From positions 1 through 41,266 of the IMG/VR virus record IMGVR_UViG_3300032435_000024: a stretch of 41,266 nt of DNA. One strand, 5' to 3'. The stretch comes from a virus. Each line of letters starts with the position of its first letter. The stretch's first letter is position 1. The position numbers and the translations under genes were made by a program. Shown here piece after piece: positions 29,398-36,727 of this stretch. Under the pieces are notes generated by a model that saw only the letters and a list, made by a program, of their open reading frames with translations, did no database searches and was not told the origin of the DNA.

Positions 29398-29858
29398 CAC
29401 GCCCTCACGGTGTAAGGATCGTTTTCATTTACGCGAAACGTGATTAGAAACCGAACCATGACGCCCGCAAGCCCGCCTGTTTCCTCTGCGTATTCTTCAA
29501 CTGTTCCGATGGTTGTATTGATCGCCAGCCCGCCCCATTGATGCCATAAAACCGCATCCGTGGCCGCAACGATGATGTCAGACCCGAGCCGATTTTTGAA
29601 CGTGTCGACCGCGATCGTTTCCGTATCGGAAGGCTTCACGAGTCCTGCCACAATAGCTTCCAGATCCCACGCCTGCGATGGTGGATTTCCCGGGCATGAC
29701 AGTTCCGAATTTGGCGTCAGTGTTCCCTGATGAACATGAATGACCAAATCTTTTGGTTGCCAAGTTCCTATTCGTGTTGAACGGTACACGGCTGTAAATG
29801 CAACAGCCATTCGGCTGCGCACAGTCGCCATGATTCGTTCCACAACTGGTTCGGTCAT
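29397..29858 (-). CDS. Tail terminator-like protein (gpU-like)
   Basis: A protein of 153 residues. A helix (VVERIMATVRSRMAVAF) is followed by beta strands, and the end MVRFLITFRVNENDPYTV resembles the last strands of tail terminator proteins. Its position between the adaptor and protein Z-like genes fits. The start overlaps the previous stop (TAATG). The name rests mostly on gene order. Confidence 0.65.
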   Translation of the reverse strand: MTEPVVERIMATVRSRMAVAFTAVYRSTRIGTWQPKDLVIHVHQGTLTPNSELSCPGNPPSQAWDLEAIVAGLVKPSDTETIAVDTFKNRLGSDIIVAATDAVLWHQWGGLAINTTIGTVEEYAEETGGLAGVMVRFLITFRVNENDPYTVRA

Positions 29859-30208
29859 TAGATCAAGGCCAACTGAGTGACGCCGGAATCCTGAGAGACC
29901 AGAGTCATCAGTGAAAAGGTTCGTGGAATCGTTTCGCCGTTCTTCAGCACCATCTCAATTTGATCCGACCCGATGTCGACCTCTCGCGAAGAAACACCGG
30001 ACCGACACGAATTGAAAACCCGGATCGTGGCAGTTGGTAAAACCGCGTTTCCGGAAGCATCGAAAATAGCCGGAGGACTGCGTTCGACAATGGCGGTAAT
30101 CGTTCGCCGCCCTCCAGCTCGTGGCAAATACACGATCGACTCCCCAAACTGTTCTAGCAGCATTGGGAACCCTGCGGACGCAAAGTATGAATCGAACGTG
30201 GTTGCCAT
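29858..30208 (-). CDS. Head-tail adaptor / connector candidate (gpFII-like)
   Basis: A protein of 116 residues from ATG 30208, seven bases after the major capsid stop. It is beta-rich with GGRRTITAIVERSPPAIFD and a C-terminal RTFSLMTLVSQDSG. Its place between capsid and tail terminator genes, as lambda FII, suggests the head-tail joining protein. Confidence 0.65.
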   Translation of the reverse strand: MATTFDSYFASAGFPMLLEQFGESIVYLPRAGGRRTITAIVERSPPAIFDASGNAVLPTATIRVFNSCRSGVSSREVDIGSDQIEMVLKNGETIPRTFSLMTLVSQDSGVTQLALI

Positions 30209-30215
30209 CGAATGT

Positions 30216-31187
30216 TTAACCAATAACCAGCAGGTGGCCTGCCTCAGGGTACAGAACAATCTCGTCGGTATCGTGACGAACGCGAATCACGTCGCCGCGA
30301 ACTCGTTCATCTCGGTAACTCTCGACCGTGCCGCCTATAGATGATCCATCGTCGCCCCAATGGAACGTTCGGCCGATGCAAGGATCTCGCATGTCTGCGC
30401 TGGTCGAAATGCGGCAAACCATCGCGTACTGGCTGCCCCAAATCTGAACTGGCGTCGCACTCTGGCCTTCGCGGGCACTGTTGCGGCTCGTGCCCGCCAC
30501 AATCACATGCTCCAGATCGAATGCGGCCTTCAGCATCTCAATCGTAACGTCGCTGGCTTTCGCTGCTGAACCGGAGCCGTTTGCCTCGATTCGATCGATC
30601 ACCTGAAGTGTGTTCCGCAGATTGCGGAACGTCTTCTTGTTGATCACCAGAGCGTTCGCCCAGAGTCCACTGTTGTCGTAGATTTTCTGGACTGCTGCCT
30701 CGACGTTTGTCAACGGCACGGCCGTCGCAATTGTGGCCCACGCGGTTGCAGGAGTCGTTGTCAGGCTTGCACCTGTCCAGGTCGCTGTGTTGAAGACCGC
30801 ATCGGCAACTCGCTGCTCTGCATTCCGCAAAACGGACGAAAAGGCACGCATGGTGCTAACCTGCTCGGCCTGAAAATACTCGGCAAACATCTTGGCTTCA
30901 CGGTCGTCAACAGGTTCTTCAGCACCGTGTTCTTCCGTCGCATAGGTGGCCGTGGTGAACGTCCAATTTCCGCGAGCGTATCCGCTGCCTGGGGCACGCT
31001 TTGTCTCGCGCTGCTGCAATAGTTGTTCGAGCGGAATTTTACCAAATGATCCGGCCTGGCTCTGAACGTCGATCACAGGAAACACCTGCGTCGCGACGTA
31101 GCCGGCCTTTTCCGACTCAACATCAAATTCCAAAAACGTCGCCAAGTCCGGGCGCTGTGTGGCCAGACTGGTTGTAGGGCTGGGCAT
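30216..31187 (-). CDS. Major capsid protein
   Basis: A protein of 323 residues from ATG 31187. The pattern fits the lambda E-type HK97 fold: an N-terminal arm, FVDVESEKAGY-like start of the E-loop region (FLEFDVESEKAGYVATQVFP), REAKMFAEYFQAEQVSTMRAF (spine helix) and a C-terminal part with AFDLEHVIVAG and YAMVC (P and A domain strands). It is between the decoration and adaptor genes. A hairpin (31238-31270) lies between it and the decoration gene. Confidence 0.85.
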   Translation of the reverse strand: MPSPTTSLATQRPDLATFLEFDVESEKAGYVATQVFPVIDVQSQAGSFGKIPLEQLLQQRETKRAPGSGYARGNWTFTTATYATEEHGAEEPVDDREAKMFAEYFQAEQVSTMRAFSSVLRNAEQRVADAVFNTATWTGASLTTTPATAWATIATAVPLTNVEAAVQKIYDNSGLWANALVINKKTFRNLRNTLQVIDRIEANGSGSAAKASDVTIEMLKAAFDLEHVIVAGTSRNSAREGQSATPVQIWGSQYAMVCRISTSADMRDPCIGRTFHWGDDGSSIGGTVESYRDERVRGDVIRVRHDTDEIVLYPEAGHLLVIG

Positions 31188-31237
31188 TGCATTTCTTTCT
31201 TCCCGATGCAACGCGATTTATGAAACAGATAGAAAAG

Positions 31238-31270
31238 TCCCCCGGCTTTGGTGGCCACCTCCACCGGGGA
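31238..31270 (-). terminator. Stem-loop between decoration and capsid genes
   Basis: On the minus strand TCCCCGG (31270-31264) pairs with CCGGGGGA (31245-31238), with an inner GGTGG/CCACC pairing, and is followed by CTTTTC. The T run is short, so it may act as a partial terminator or an RNA-processing site that shapes the ratio of capsid to decoration protein. It ends about 50 bases before the capsid start. Confidence 0.55.
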
Positions 31271-31285
31271 ACGCATCGGGCTTCG

Positions 31286-31954
31286 TTATGAGACCGTCAC
31301 GACTACGCTGGCGATGACCGCCCATTTCAGATTGCTGGCCATCAAGGTGATTGACGCACCAGGGAACGCGGCAAATGTCGCCAGGTTTTTGCTGCCACCC
31401 GTGACACCATTGTCGATCAGTCCGGTTGCCGTCACCGTGTGAGCGTTTGCGGTTTGCGAAACGATCGTTATGACGAGACCTTCCTGAGCTGCCGTCGGCG
31501 CAGCAAGGGTCATTGCGTTAACGCCTGCCTTTGTCAGCATGATCGTGCTTTGCGCAACTGCGATGGCTCCGTTCAACGGGGTCGCAACCACTGGGCTTGC
31601 GATTCCAATTCCACCGAACCGAAGCACCTCAATAACGTCACCGTCTGCAGTCGATGCCTCTCGTGCCGTCCCCAGTCGCACTGCGCCGACAGGACCGACC
31701 TTTCCAGCCGCGGCGGCGAACACATTGCCACCCAGAGCGATCGCTGCGGATGCGATCATCTTGCATGTTCCGCCAGCGACTCGTGTTCGGATTGTTGCCG
31801 GCCCTGCAGCGAGTGCAGGAAATTCCATTGTTCCCAGTTCAGTTTCGCCAGCACCAGCAAGTGCTAAGGCGCCTGTCGTACTGACCCGCAGATGCTGGCC
31901 GAGGGCTCCCGCTGCCGTGTCCGGAATTGTCGGGCCTTCAAAGTATTGTGACAT
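31286..31954 (-). CDS. Head decoration (cement) protein
   Basis: A protein of 222 residues, rich in Ala, Gly, Thr and Val, beta-rich with few aromatic residues. The N-terminus (SQYFEGPTIPDTAAGALG, then RVSTTGAL) and the AGGTC/AAIALGG segments resemble capsid decoration proteins of the DUF2190 type. It follows the protease-scaffold gene, in the place of lambda D. The ribosome-binding site lies inside a palindrome (31964-31975). Confidence 0.7.
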   Translation of the reverse strand: MSQYFEGPTIPDTAAGALGQHLRVSTTGALALAGAGETELGTMEFPALAAGPATIRTRVAGGTCKMIASAAIALGGNVFAAAAGKVGPVGAVRLGTAREASTADGDVIEVLRFGGIGIASPVVATPLNGAIAVAQSTIMLTKAGVNAMTLAAPTAAQEGLVITIVSQTANAHTVTATGLIDNGVTGGSKNLATFAAFPGASITLMASNLKWAVIASVVVTVS

Positions 31955-31963
31955 TCAATTCAT

Positions 31964-31975
31964 CCTCAATTGAGG
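31964..31975 (-). promoter_or_regulatory. Palindrome over the ribosome-binding site of the decoration gene
   Basis: CCTCAATTGAGG (31975-31964) is a perfect 12-base palindrome. Its second half contains GAGG, the ribosome-binding site for ATG 31954. In RNA it can form a four-pair stem with a four-base AATT loop, which would partly hide the site. It may dampen translation of the decoration protein. Confidence 0.45.
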
Positions 31976-32012
31976 GTTGTGTGTTTTATGCTCACTGCCA
32001 CGCGGCAATGAA

Positions 32013-32504
32013 TTATCGGGCGTTGACTTCTGCGAGCATGGCTTCGCGGAGACCGGGGTTTTGACGGCTGGCAAGTGCCACAGCTTTCATTTTGTTTCCG
32101 TTGCATCTCGTCAGTGACGAGTCAACAGCGTTGTCCCAGCGGACTCGTGCCGATGGTCCAGAGGCTTTGGCTTTTGCGATTGGCTTTACGCCTTTCGCGC
32201 GAGCCTTGGCTTCGACCTTTTCTTCGTCCTCCTCAGCCTTGGCTTCGACCTTCTCCTCGTCTTCCTTTGGCTCCTCGTCGCCTTCCATCGCCTTCGCCTT
32301 GAATGCCGTGATCTCCTCTATCATGGCTGCATTTGCAGTTTTCAGCTCTTCGTTTTCCTTCATCATTTCCTCCGCAGCGGCCGAGGCAACGGACGCCATT
32401 GGCATCGCCTTTTCGAGGCATGACAGAACAAACTCGGCTTTGGCTTTTGGGTATGCCAAACGGATCTCGCGAACCGTGGCGGCAACAGGGGTTGACTCTG
32501 ACAT
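32013..32504 (-). CDS. Scaffold protein from an internal start (Nu3-like)
   Basis: The C-terminal 163 codons of the protease gene can be translated separately from ATG 32504, which has AAAGGA six bases upstream. It starts MSESTPVAATVREIR and contains only the helical, highly charged part, with no protease residues. This nested-gene layout is the hallmark of lambda-type scaffolds. It would be made in excess over the protease. Confidence 0.65.
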   Translation of the reverse strand: MSESTPVAATVREIRLAYPKAKAEFVLSCLEKAMPMASVASAAAEEMMKENEELKTANAAMIEEITAFKAKAMEGDEEPKEDEEKVEAKAEEDEEKVEAKARAKGVKPIAKAKASGPSARVRWDNAVDSSLTRCNGNKMKAVALASRQNPGLREAMLAEVNAR

Positions 32505-33107
32505 TGGTTGTCCTTTTTTCGAGTCGATGTCACCGCCAGAGCCTGCCCCGGACAGGGCGACGAAAACTCTTTGCGGCATGTTCTTCAGCCGGGCAATTGC
32601 TCGGCCTTTGATCGGTGTTTGCGTGACGCGATCGGCCAGCCCGAAGGCCACAGCATCCGTCGCGTTAAAATAAGTCTCAGCCTTTAAAATACTTTCGACT
32701 TCTGCCGTGCTCTTGCCGGTCCTCTGAGCGTAGGCGCTGACCATATTCGTCTTTAGGTCCGCGATCATTGCAGCGTTTTTGGTCAGCTCTTGATCGTCGC
32801 CTTCGATGCTGATTCGAGGATTGTGCAACATGAAATATGCGTTGGGCGACATTTCGATTTCATCGCCCGCCATTGCGATGAACGAGGCAATAGAAAACGC
32901 TGTCGATTCGACGGCAATTGTCTTTGGTCCGGCATACTTCGAGAGCACGTCATAAATTGCGAACCCCTCGAAAACTGATCCGCCCTCGGAGTGCATCGAA
33001 ACTCGAATTGCATCGGTTCCGTTCGCCGGTAGCTCCGCGCGGATCGCAGCGGCTGATACTTCGCCGTCCCCCTGGCCGATCACTCCGTCGATTCTGATTT
33101 CTTTCAT
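32013..33107 (-). CDS. ClpP-like head maturation protease fused to scaffold
   Basis: A protein of 364 residues. About 1-195 is a ClpP-type serine protease (S14/S49-like): HSEGGSVFEGFAI, ESTAFSIASFIAMAGD with candidate Ser 72, and MLHNPRI with His 95. From about 200 on it becomes an acidic, Lys/Glu/Ala-rich scaffold with a duplicated EEDEEKVEAKA stretch and a basic C-terminus. An in-frame ATG at residue 202 gives the scaffold alone. As in lambda C/Nu3, the protease probably cleaves the scaffold and itself inside the prohead. ATGA overlap with the portal gene. Confidence 0.85.
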   Translation of the reverse strand: MKEIRIDGVIGQGDGEVSAAAIRAELPANGTDAIRVSMHSEGGSVFEGFAIYDVLSKYAGPKTIAVESTAFSIASFIAMAGDEIEMSPNAYFMLHNPRISIEGDDQELTKNAAMIADLKTNMVSAYAQRTGKSTAEVESILKAETYFNATDAVAFGLADRVTQTPIKGRAIARLKNMPQRVFVALSGAGSGGDIDSKKGQPMSESTPVAATVREIRLAYPKAKAEFVLSCLEKAMPMASVASAAAEEMMKENEELKTANAAMIEEITAFKAKAMEGDEEPKEDEEKVEAKAEEDEEKVEAKARAKGVKPIAKAKASGPSARVRWDNAVDSSLTRCNGNKMKAVALASRQNPGLREAMLAEVNAR

Positions 33108-34714
33108 GGCTTCACCGCCTTCGGTTTTCTCGTCGCTTTGGCCACTGGTTTCTCTGGCGGCTTTTCAGCGCCTGCCTGCTGGGCCTCAATCGCTGCCGGA
33201 TCCTGCATTGCAATTGTCATCCCGGCCGGCATTGGCAGCGGAATCAGATCCCTCCATGTAAGCGGCGGGCTGTTCGGGAATTTGGCGTTGGTTTCGATTG
33301 CCTGCTGAGTTGCTCTTTCGATTGCATAGGCGTTGTCTGCAATTGATTCTTCGGCAATCTCCTCCCAGTCTTTGCCCCGCGCGGCGTGTAGTCTGCGTGG
33401 AGACGTCAGAGCATATTTCAGTTGTGTTGCGTCGCCCTCGGCATCTGCAACCGGCTCGATGTAGCTCCACGTCGGCAGGTTCCAGTTGTGAGCAAAGAAC
33501 TTATTGCCGAGCTTTCTGGAAGCGTTTTTCAGAGACGAGTCGCTGGTGTGCTCCAGGTGCTGGTTGAGCTTCCAAATGTACGCCGGTCGATTGAATCGCC
33601 TGACCAGATTTTGCTGATCGGCGACAAAACCTTTCCGAGCTTCGTCGACCGCCCCGCGCCATCCGCTGAAGTTGGTTTCGCTGCCGTCCATTAGCACAAG
33701 ACAGAGCGGCAGTCCGAAGTTGACACCGATGATTTGCAGGATCAGTTTGACCTGTTGGAAATATTCCGAGTTGGGTACGTTGGGCGAGAACCCGCTGATC
33801 GTCTGGCCTGGCTGGCCAGTGACCTCCATTCCCGGAGCGACGCCTTCCAGTTGCCGGACGCCGGCTTCTGTTCGCTCAGTCGACCCGTCGCCATAGATTG
33901 CACCGGCTGTCGGTAGTCCGGGCGATCCAGCGGCCTGCTGGCGAAGAATTGCAAAACAACTCACGACCTGCTGCTGAACGAGCTTTGCGAAGTTGATGTC
34001 TTCCAGCATTCCAGAGATAGAAAACACCGGAGCCAACTGTGTGACGCCGCGGGTCATCTGCACCCGCTTTGGGTTGTAGATGTGGAAAACTTGTCGCAAT
34101 CCATCCTCATTGCGGACGTCGATCGGCGTGCAATCACCGAACGAGCCAAACTCATTCAGTTCTTCGGCGACGTGGTACTGTGTTCTGCGGCCAACACGAT
34201 CAGTCGTAACGCCGAGGAACGTGTCTTGGACTCGCGATTTAGTGCGAATCAGGTGAGACTCAATTAACTGAAACGAGCCCTCCTCTGTGCCAGTCGCGAC
34301 GATGTCGCCGTCAATAGATTCAGAACGGCAGCATTGCCGCTCCATTTCCTTCCAGGTCAATTCGCCCGCGATATCGCATTGATCCGGATCGTTCGAATAA
34401 TCTTCCCACCACGCATAGAGGGCTTGATCGAGACCTTTGTCACCGGTCTTTGGATCCAGAGTAAAGCCGCTCTGAACGATGTTGTCGACGCGACGATCCG
34501 CAAGGATCCCGACCAGCGAGTCGTTGCGGTCCATGTCCCTCGCCTGCTCGATCAGCTGGAAATATTGAGTCTCGCTGCGGAAATGATAGTCCGGCCCGGA
34601 GCCCATCGCAGCCACGCCAGTGCGGCGTCGCACGAAACGACTTTGGCGGGTTGCGTCGTAGTCCGCTCGAATGTCGGCAAATGTGTCCTGGATCCCCTTT
34701 GGCTTCGCGGTCAT
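33104..34714 (-). CDS. Portal protein, lambda family
   Basis: A protein of 536 residues. It has the build of lambda-type portals: an N-terminal basic stretch, RNDSLVGILADRRVDNIVQSGFTL, then WWEDYSNDPDQCDIAGELTWKEM, GDIVATGTEEGSFQLIESHLIRT, and a C-terminal helical tail ending KATRKPKAVKP. It forms the dodecameric DNA gate at the capsid vertex and contacts the terminase. Start and stop overlap the neighbours as ATGA. Confidence 0.85.
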   Translation of the reverse strand: MTAKPKGIQDTFADIRADYDATRQSRFVRRRTGVAAMGSGPDYHFRSETQYFQLIEQARDMDRNDSLVGILADRRVDNIVQSGFTLDPKTGDKGLDQALYAWWEDYSNDPDQCDIAGELTWKEMERQCCRSESIDGDIVATGTEEGSFQLIESHLIRTKSRVQDTFLGVTTDRVGRRTQYHVAEELNEFGSFGDCTPIDVRNEDGLRQVFHIYNPKRVQMTRGVTQLAPVFSISGMLEDINFAKLVQQQVVSCFAILRQQAAGSPGLPTAGAIYGDGSTERTEAGVRQLEGVAPGMEVTGQPGQTISGFSPNVPNSEYFQQVKLILQIIGVNFGLPLCLVLMDGSETNFSGWRGAVDEARKGFVADQQNLVRRFNRPAYIWKLNQHLEHTSDSSLKNASRKLGNKFFAHNWNLPTWSYIEPVADAEGDATQLKYALTSPRRLHAARGKDWEEIAEESIADNAYAIERATQQAIETNAKFPNSPPLTWRDLIPLPMPAGMTIAMQDPAAIEAQQAGAEKPPEKPVAKATRKPKAVKP

Positions 34715-34989
34715 CGGAAGTTACTCCCGACGCCAAGGAATCGCACACCGCCGACTCCGCCGCTTGTGGTCGCTGCGTTGGCCGCGACGAAATCCTGCCC
34801 ACGCTTTAGCATGTCCTGGACGTACGATTTGCCGATCGACAGCGAGCTGCTTTGATTACTGGCCGACTCAGCGCGAAGGATCAACCATCGCTTTGCAGCA
34901 GTGATGAACAGACGCGCACGAGCGACGCTGGCGACTTCTTCAAAGTCGGCGTACTCGATCAAATCTGTTTCGATGTCGGCAATGACCAT
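34711..34989 (-). CDS. Small head-tail connector candidate (gpW position)
   Basis: A protein of 92 residues, helical, with ADFEEVASVARARLFITAAKRWLILR and a Gly-rich end (GGVGGVRFLGVG). It lies between the terminase-side genes and the portal, the place of lambda W, and overlaps the portal start as ATGA. The gpW assignment rests on size and position. A strong terminator (35053-35087) lies upstream, so it must have its own promoter or rely on read-through. Confidence 0.55.
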   Translation of the reverse strand: MVIADIETDLIEYADFEEVASVARARLFITAAKRWLILRAESASNQSSSLSIGKSYVQDMLKRGQDFVAANAATTSGGVGGVRFLGVGSNFR

Positions 34990-35052
34990 GCCGCAGAAAG
35001 TAGCGGAACATGGTGTCTAGATGGTGAGAATCCGGAAATCGGATAGGGCACA

Positions 35053-35087
35053 AGAAAAAAGGCAGGACGGAAAACCGCCCTGCCTTC
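35053..35087 (-). terminator. Strong rho-independent terminator
   Basis: On the minus strand GGCAGGGCGG (35085-35076) pairs with CCGTCCTGCC (35070-35061), loop TTTT, with one G-T pair, followed by TTTTTT (35060-35055). It lies after the pentamer array and about 65 bases before the connector gene. It is the cleanest terminator in the window and would separate packaging genes from head genes. No promoter was found with confidence between it and ATG 34989. Confidence 0.85.
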
Positions 35088-35141
35088 ACCTTGCCTCGCC
35101 AAGCCACGCCGTGCCCCGCCTTGCCTTGCCAAGCCCCGCCT

Positions 35142-35180
35142 TTATTCGCGGAACCACCACCATGAGCCATTGGCTCCCTT
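35142..35180. repeat. Hairpin box 1 (GAGCCA type)
   Basis: TTATTCGCGGAACCACCACCA then ATGAGCCATTGGCTCCC; GAGCCA / TGGCTC (35164-35176) is a six-pair hairpin with a single T between the arms. The same box recurs at 35869 and 35957 with one or two changes. Confidence 0.85.
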
Positions 35181-35243
35181 GCCCTGCCATGCCGCGCCAT
35201 GCCCGGCCTTGCCAAGCCCCGCCATGCCACGCCATGCCACGCC

Positions 35244-35280
35244 ACTATTCGCGGAACCACCACCAACTCTAAAAGAGTCC
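35244..35280. repeat. Hairpin box 2 (ACTCT type)
   Basis: TATTCGCGGAACCACCACCA, then ACTCT AAA AGAGT (35266-35278), a five-pair hairpin, then CC. The left part matches box 1, but the hairpin sequence is different. It is repeated at 36045-36081. Confidence 0.85.
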
Positions 35281-35339
35281 TTGCCCTGCCGAGCCTTGCC
35301 ACGCCCGGCCTTGCCGCGCCCAGCCCGGCCCCGCCTTAA

Positions 35340-35795
35340 CTATTTTTTTCGCTCCACAAACGTCATCACCGGCGTCGTGCGTTCCGTGGGTGTCGCTTCG
35401 ATCGTCTCCCGCTTGCGAAGCAATGCAATCTTAAATGATTGATTGCTGACGTTCTTCGCGTACAGGTCTCGCTGCTCTGCACTGAGCTTGCCGACGTTGA
35501 CTGCCATCAGTCTGCGATGTGCCCGACGCGCCATGCGTAGCCCGACGTCGAACCGCTTCGGATTGTACTCTGCGGCCTCGGCATCCGTCAGGATGTGCAG
35601 TTCGCTTTTCACGATCCGCACCGTGATGTCACGCCCGTGTTGCTGCTTCAGTTGCTTCTGGACAAGGCCGAGCAGTTGCAGCAAAGCGAACGCGAATCCT
35701 TTCGGATCGCTGGTCTCCGGGAATCCGATTATGTCTTCGCAGAACGCCTGCGGAATTCCGTCACCCAGTTTCAATTTGTCTGTTTTGATTTGCAC
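35340..35795 (-). CDS. Hypothetical protein flanked by pentamer arrays
   Basis: A protein of 151 residues with a GTG start at 35795 and AGGAGAT upstream. It is helical in the N-terminal half (FAFALLQLLGLVQKQLKQQHG) and basic in the C-terminal half (GLRMARRAHRRLMAVNVG). No family is recognised. It is bracketed by two arrays of CCNNG pentamers, whose ends near its stop and beyond its start look alike. It may have moved with the arrays as a cassette. It sits between packaging and head genes. Confidence 0.7.
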   Translation of the reverse strand: MQIKTDKLKLGDGIPQAFCEDIIGFPETSDPKGFAFALLQLLGLVQKQLKQQHGRDITVRIVKSELHILTDAEAAEYNPKRFDVGLRMARRAHRRLMAVNVGKLSAEQRDLYAKNVSNQSFKIALLRKRETIEATPTERTTPVMTFVERKK

Positions 35796-35868
35796 TTCTA
35801 TCTCCTGAAAAGAATCCCTGCCTCGCCGTGCCTAGCCGAGCCATGCCTGGCCAAGCCCTGCCTAGCCC

Positions 35869-35905
35869 TTATTCGCGGATACGCCACCATGAGCCACTGG
35901 CTCCC
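35869..35905. repeat. Hairpin box 3 (GAGCCA type)
   Basis: TTATTCGCGGATACGCCACC then ATGAGCCACTGGCTCCC. GAGCCA / TGGCTC (35891-35903) pairs perfectly, with loop base C instead of T. TTCGCGGATAC replaces TTCGCGGAACC of boxes 1, 2 and 5. Confidence 0.85.
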
Positions 35906-35956
35906 TTGCCCTGCTGCGCCTTGCCGGGCCCCGCCTAGCCGCGCCCTGCCCGGCCC

Positions 35957-35993
35957 TTATTCGCGGATACGCCACCATGAGCCATTGGCTCCC
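35957..35993. repeat. Hairpin box 4 (GAGCCA type)
   Basis: Same as box 3 with one base different in the loop (T). Hairpin arms at 35979-35991. Confidence 0.85.
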
Positions 35994-36044
35994 TTGCCTT
36001 GCCGCGCCTGGCCTTACCGCGCCACGCCTTGCCACGCCATGCCG

Positions 36045-36081
36045 TTATTCGCGGAACCACCACCAACTCTAAAAGAGTCCC
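36045..36081. repeat. Hairpin box 5 (ACTCT type)
   Basis: TTATTCGCGGAACCACCACC then AACTCTAAAAGAGTCC. Hairpin arms at 36066-36078. It is nearly identical to box 2 in array 1. Confidence 0.85.
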
Positions 36082-36144
36082 TGCCTTGCCCAGCCCTGCC
36101 ATGCCCATGCCGCGCCTAGCCGTGCCTTGCCGTGCCTTAACTTT

Positions 36145-36711
36145 TCACACAATCTGAAACCGACCGAACTTCGGGCGATAGTCACACAAGCCAACCTGCG
36201 AACCAGCGTCTGCAACTGCAAGCTGGATCTGTTCCGGGTTCACTAACTCAGGGTTGTACTGTACGTCAAACGCCAGACGCCAATTGCGAAAAATCGGACG
36301 TGTCCGCATGATTCGCGACGTACCGACTTTGACGCCTCGGACGTCCGCGAATTCTTCCGCTCGCTTCCAAAGCTGATCGACGGTGAGCGATTCGCCGTAG
36401 TCCAAAAGTGATTCGTCCATGATCGCGATTGATGACTTGAACTGCTTGCCGAGCTTGCTCTTTTTTGCTCCTTCAATGAGGCAGCTTTCGAGAACTTCCG
36501 AGGGAATGCAGACCTGTTTTGTTGCAGACAGATACAAGCCCGCCCGGAATTCCAATTCGCTCAAAGCCAGATGTGTTTCGTCTGTCTTCTTTCGCTGTCC
36601 TGTCAGTTCCTTCATCTGCTTCGTGAAAGGATTGAGCGGGTTTGCGAGCTGCCCGTTGTGCATCAACAGCGGGGAAATGCCTTCGATTTTGAACTGAATG
36701 ATGTGAGCCAT
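36145..36711 (-). CDS. Conserved phage protein with SPLLMHNG motif
   Basis: A protein of 188 residues. It starts MAHIIQFKIEGISPLLMHNG and ends GLCDYRPKFGRFQIV, with helix-rich middle. This N- and C-terminal signature recurs in phage proteins of unknown function. The first strand recalls RAMP-type RNA-binding folds, but this is only a hint. It lies between a terminator (36728-36770) and pentamer array 2. The ATG has no strong ribosome-binding site. Confidence 0.65.
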   Translation of the reverse strand: MAHIIQFKIEGISPLLMHNGQLANPLNPFTKQMKELTGQRKKTDETHLALSELEFRAGLYLSATKQVCIPSEVLESCLIEGAKKSKLGKQFKSSIAIMDESLLDYGESLTVDQLWKRAEEFADVRGVKVGTSRIMRTRPIFRNWRLAFDVQYNPELVNPEQIQLAVADAGSQVGLCDYRPKFGRFQIV

Positions 36712-36727
36712 GTTTTACCATTCCATG

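Larger units (their letters stand above)
35089..35335. repeat. Degenerate CCNNG pentamer array with two hairpin boxes (array 1)
   Basis: On the plus strand the sequence runs in units of five, CCNNG (for example CCTTG, CCAAG, CCACG, CCGTG, CCCCG), with ten units first, then thirteen, then about eleven, interrupted by two unique boxes at 35142-35180 and 35244-35280. The GCC core is kept while the two middle bases vary widely. It starts directly at the stop codon of the 35340-35795 gene and ends at the terminator (35053-35087). Frames on either strand give low-complexity proteins with no real coding signs. The 247-base stretch holds no gene. It may be a mobile or recombinogenic repeat, an RNA structure or a protein-binding array. 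Confidence 0.9.
35816..36136. repeat. Degenerate CCNNG pentamer array with three hairpin boxes (array 2)
   Basis: Same design as array 1: pentamers CCNNG (about ten, nine, nine and ten units) interrupted by boxes at 35869-35905, 35957-35993 and 36045-36081. It begins 20 bases before the start of the 35340-35795 gene and ends just past the stop of the 36145-36711 gene, again with TTAACT at the far end. No gene of its own is visible in these 321 bases. Confidence 0.9.

Noticed and set aside
32092-32673. Plus-strand frame of 193 codons opposite the scaffold
   Set aside because: Ser/Ala/Phe-rich mirror of the Glu/Lys/Ala-rich scaffold; typical antisense artefact.
34940-35302. Open frames in the pentamer arrays (both strands), giving proteins rich in Ala, Arg, Gly, Trp or Cys, Pro, His
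   Set aside because: They are translations of the CCNNG repeat, without ribosome-binding sites, and interrupt each other across boxes.
35089-36136. CRISPR array
   Set aside because: The boxes are separated by pentamer repeats, not by unique spacers, and no Cas gene is present.
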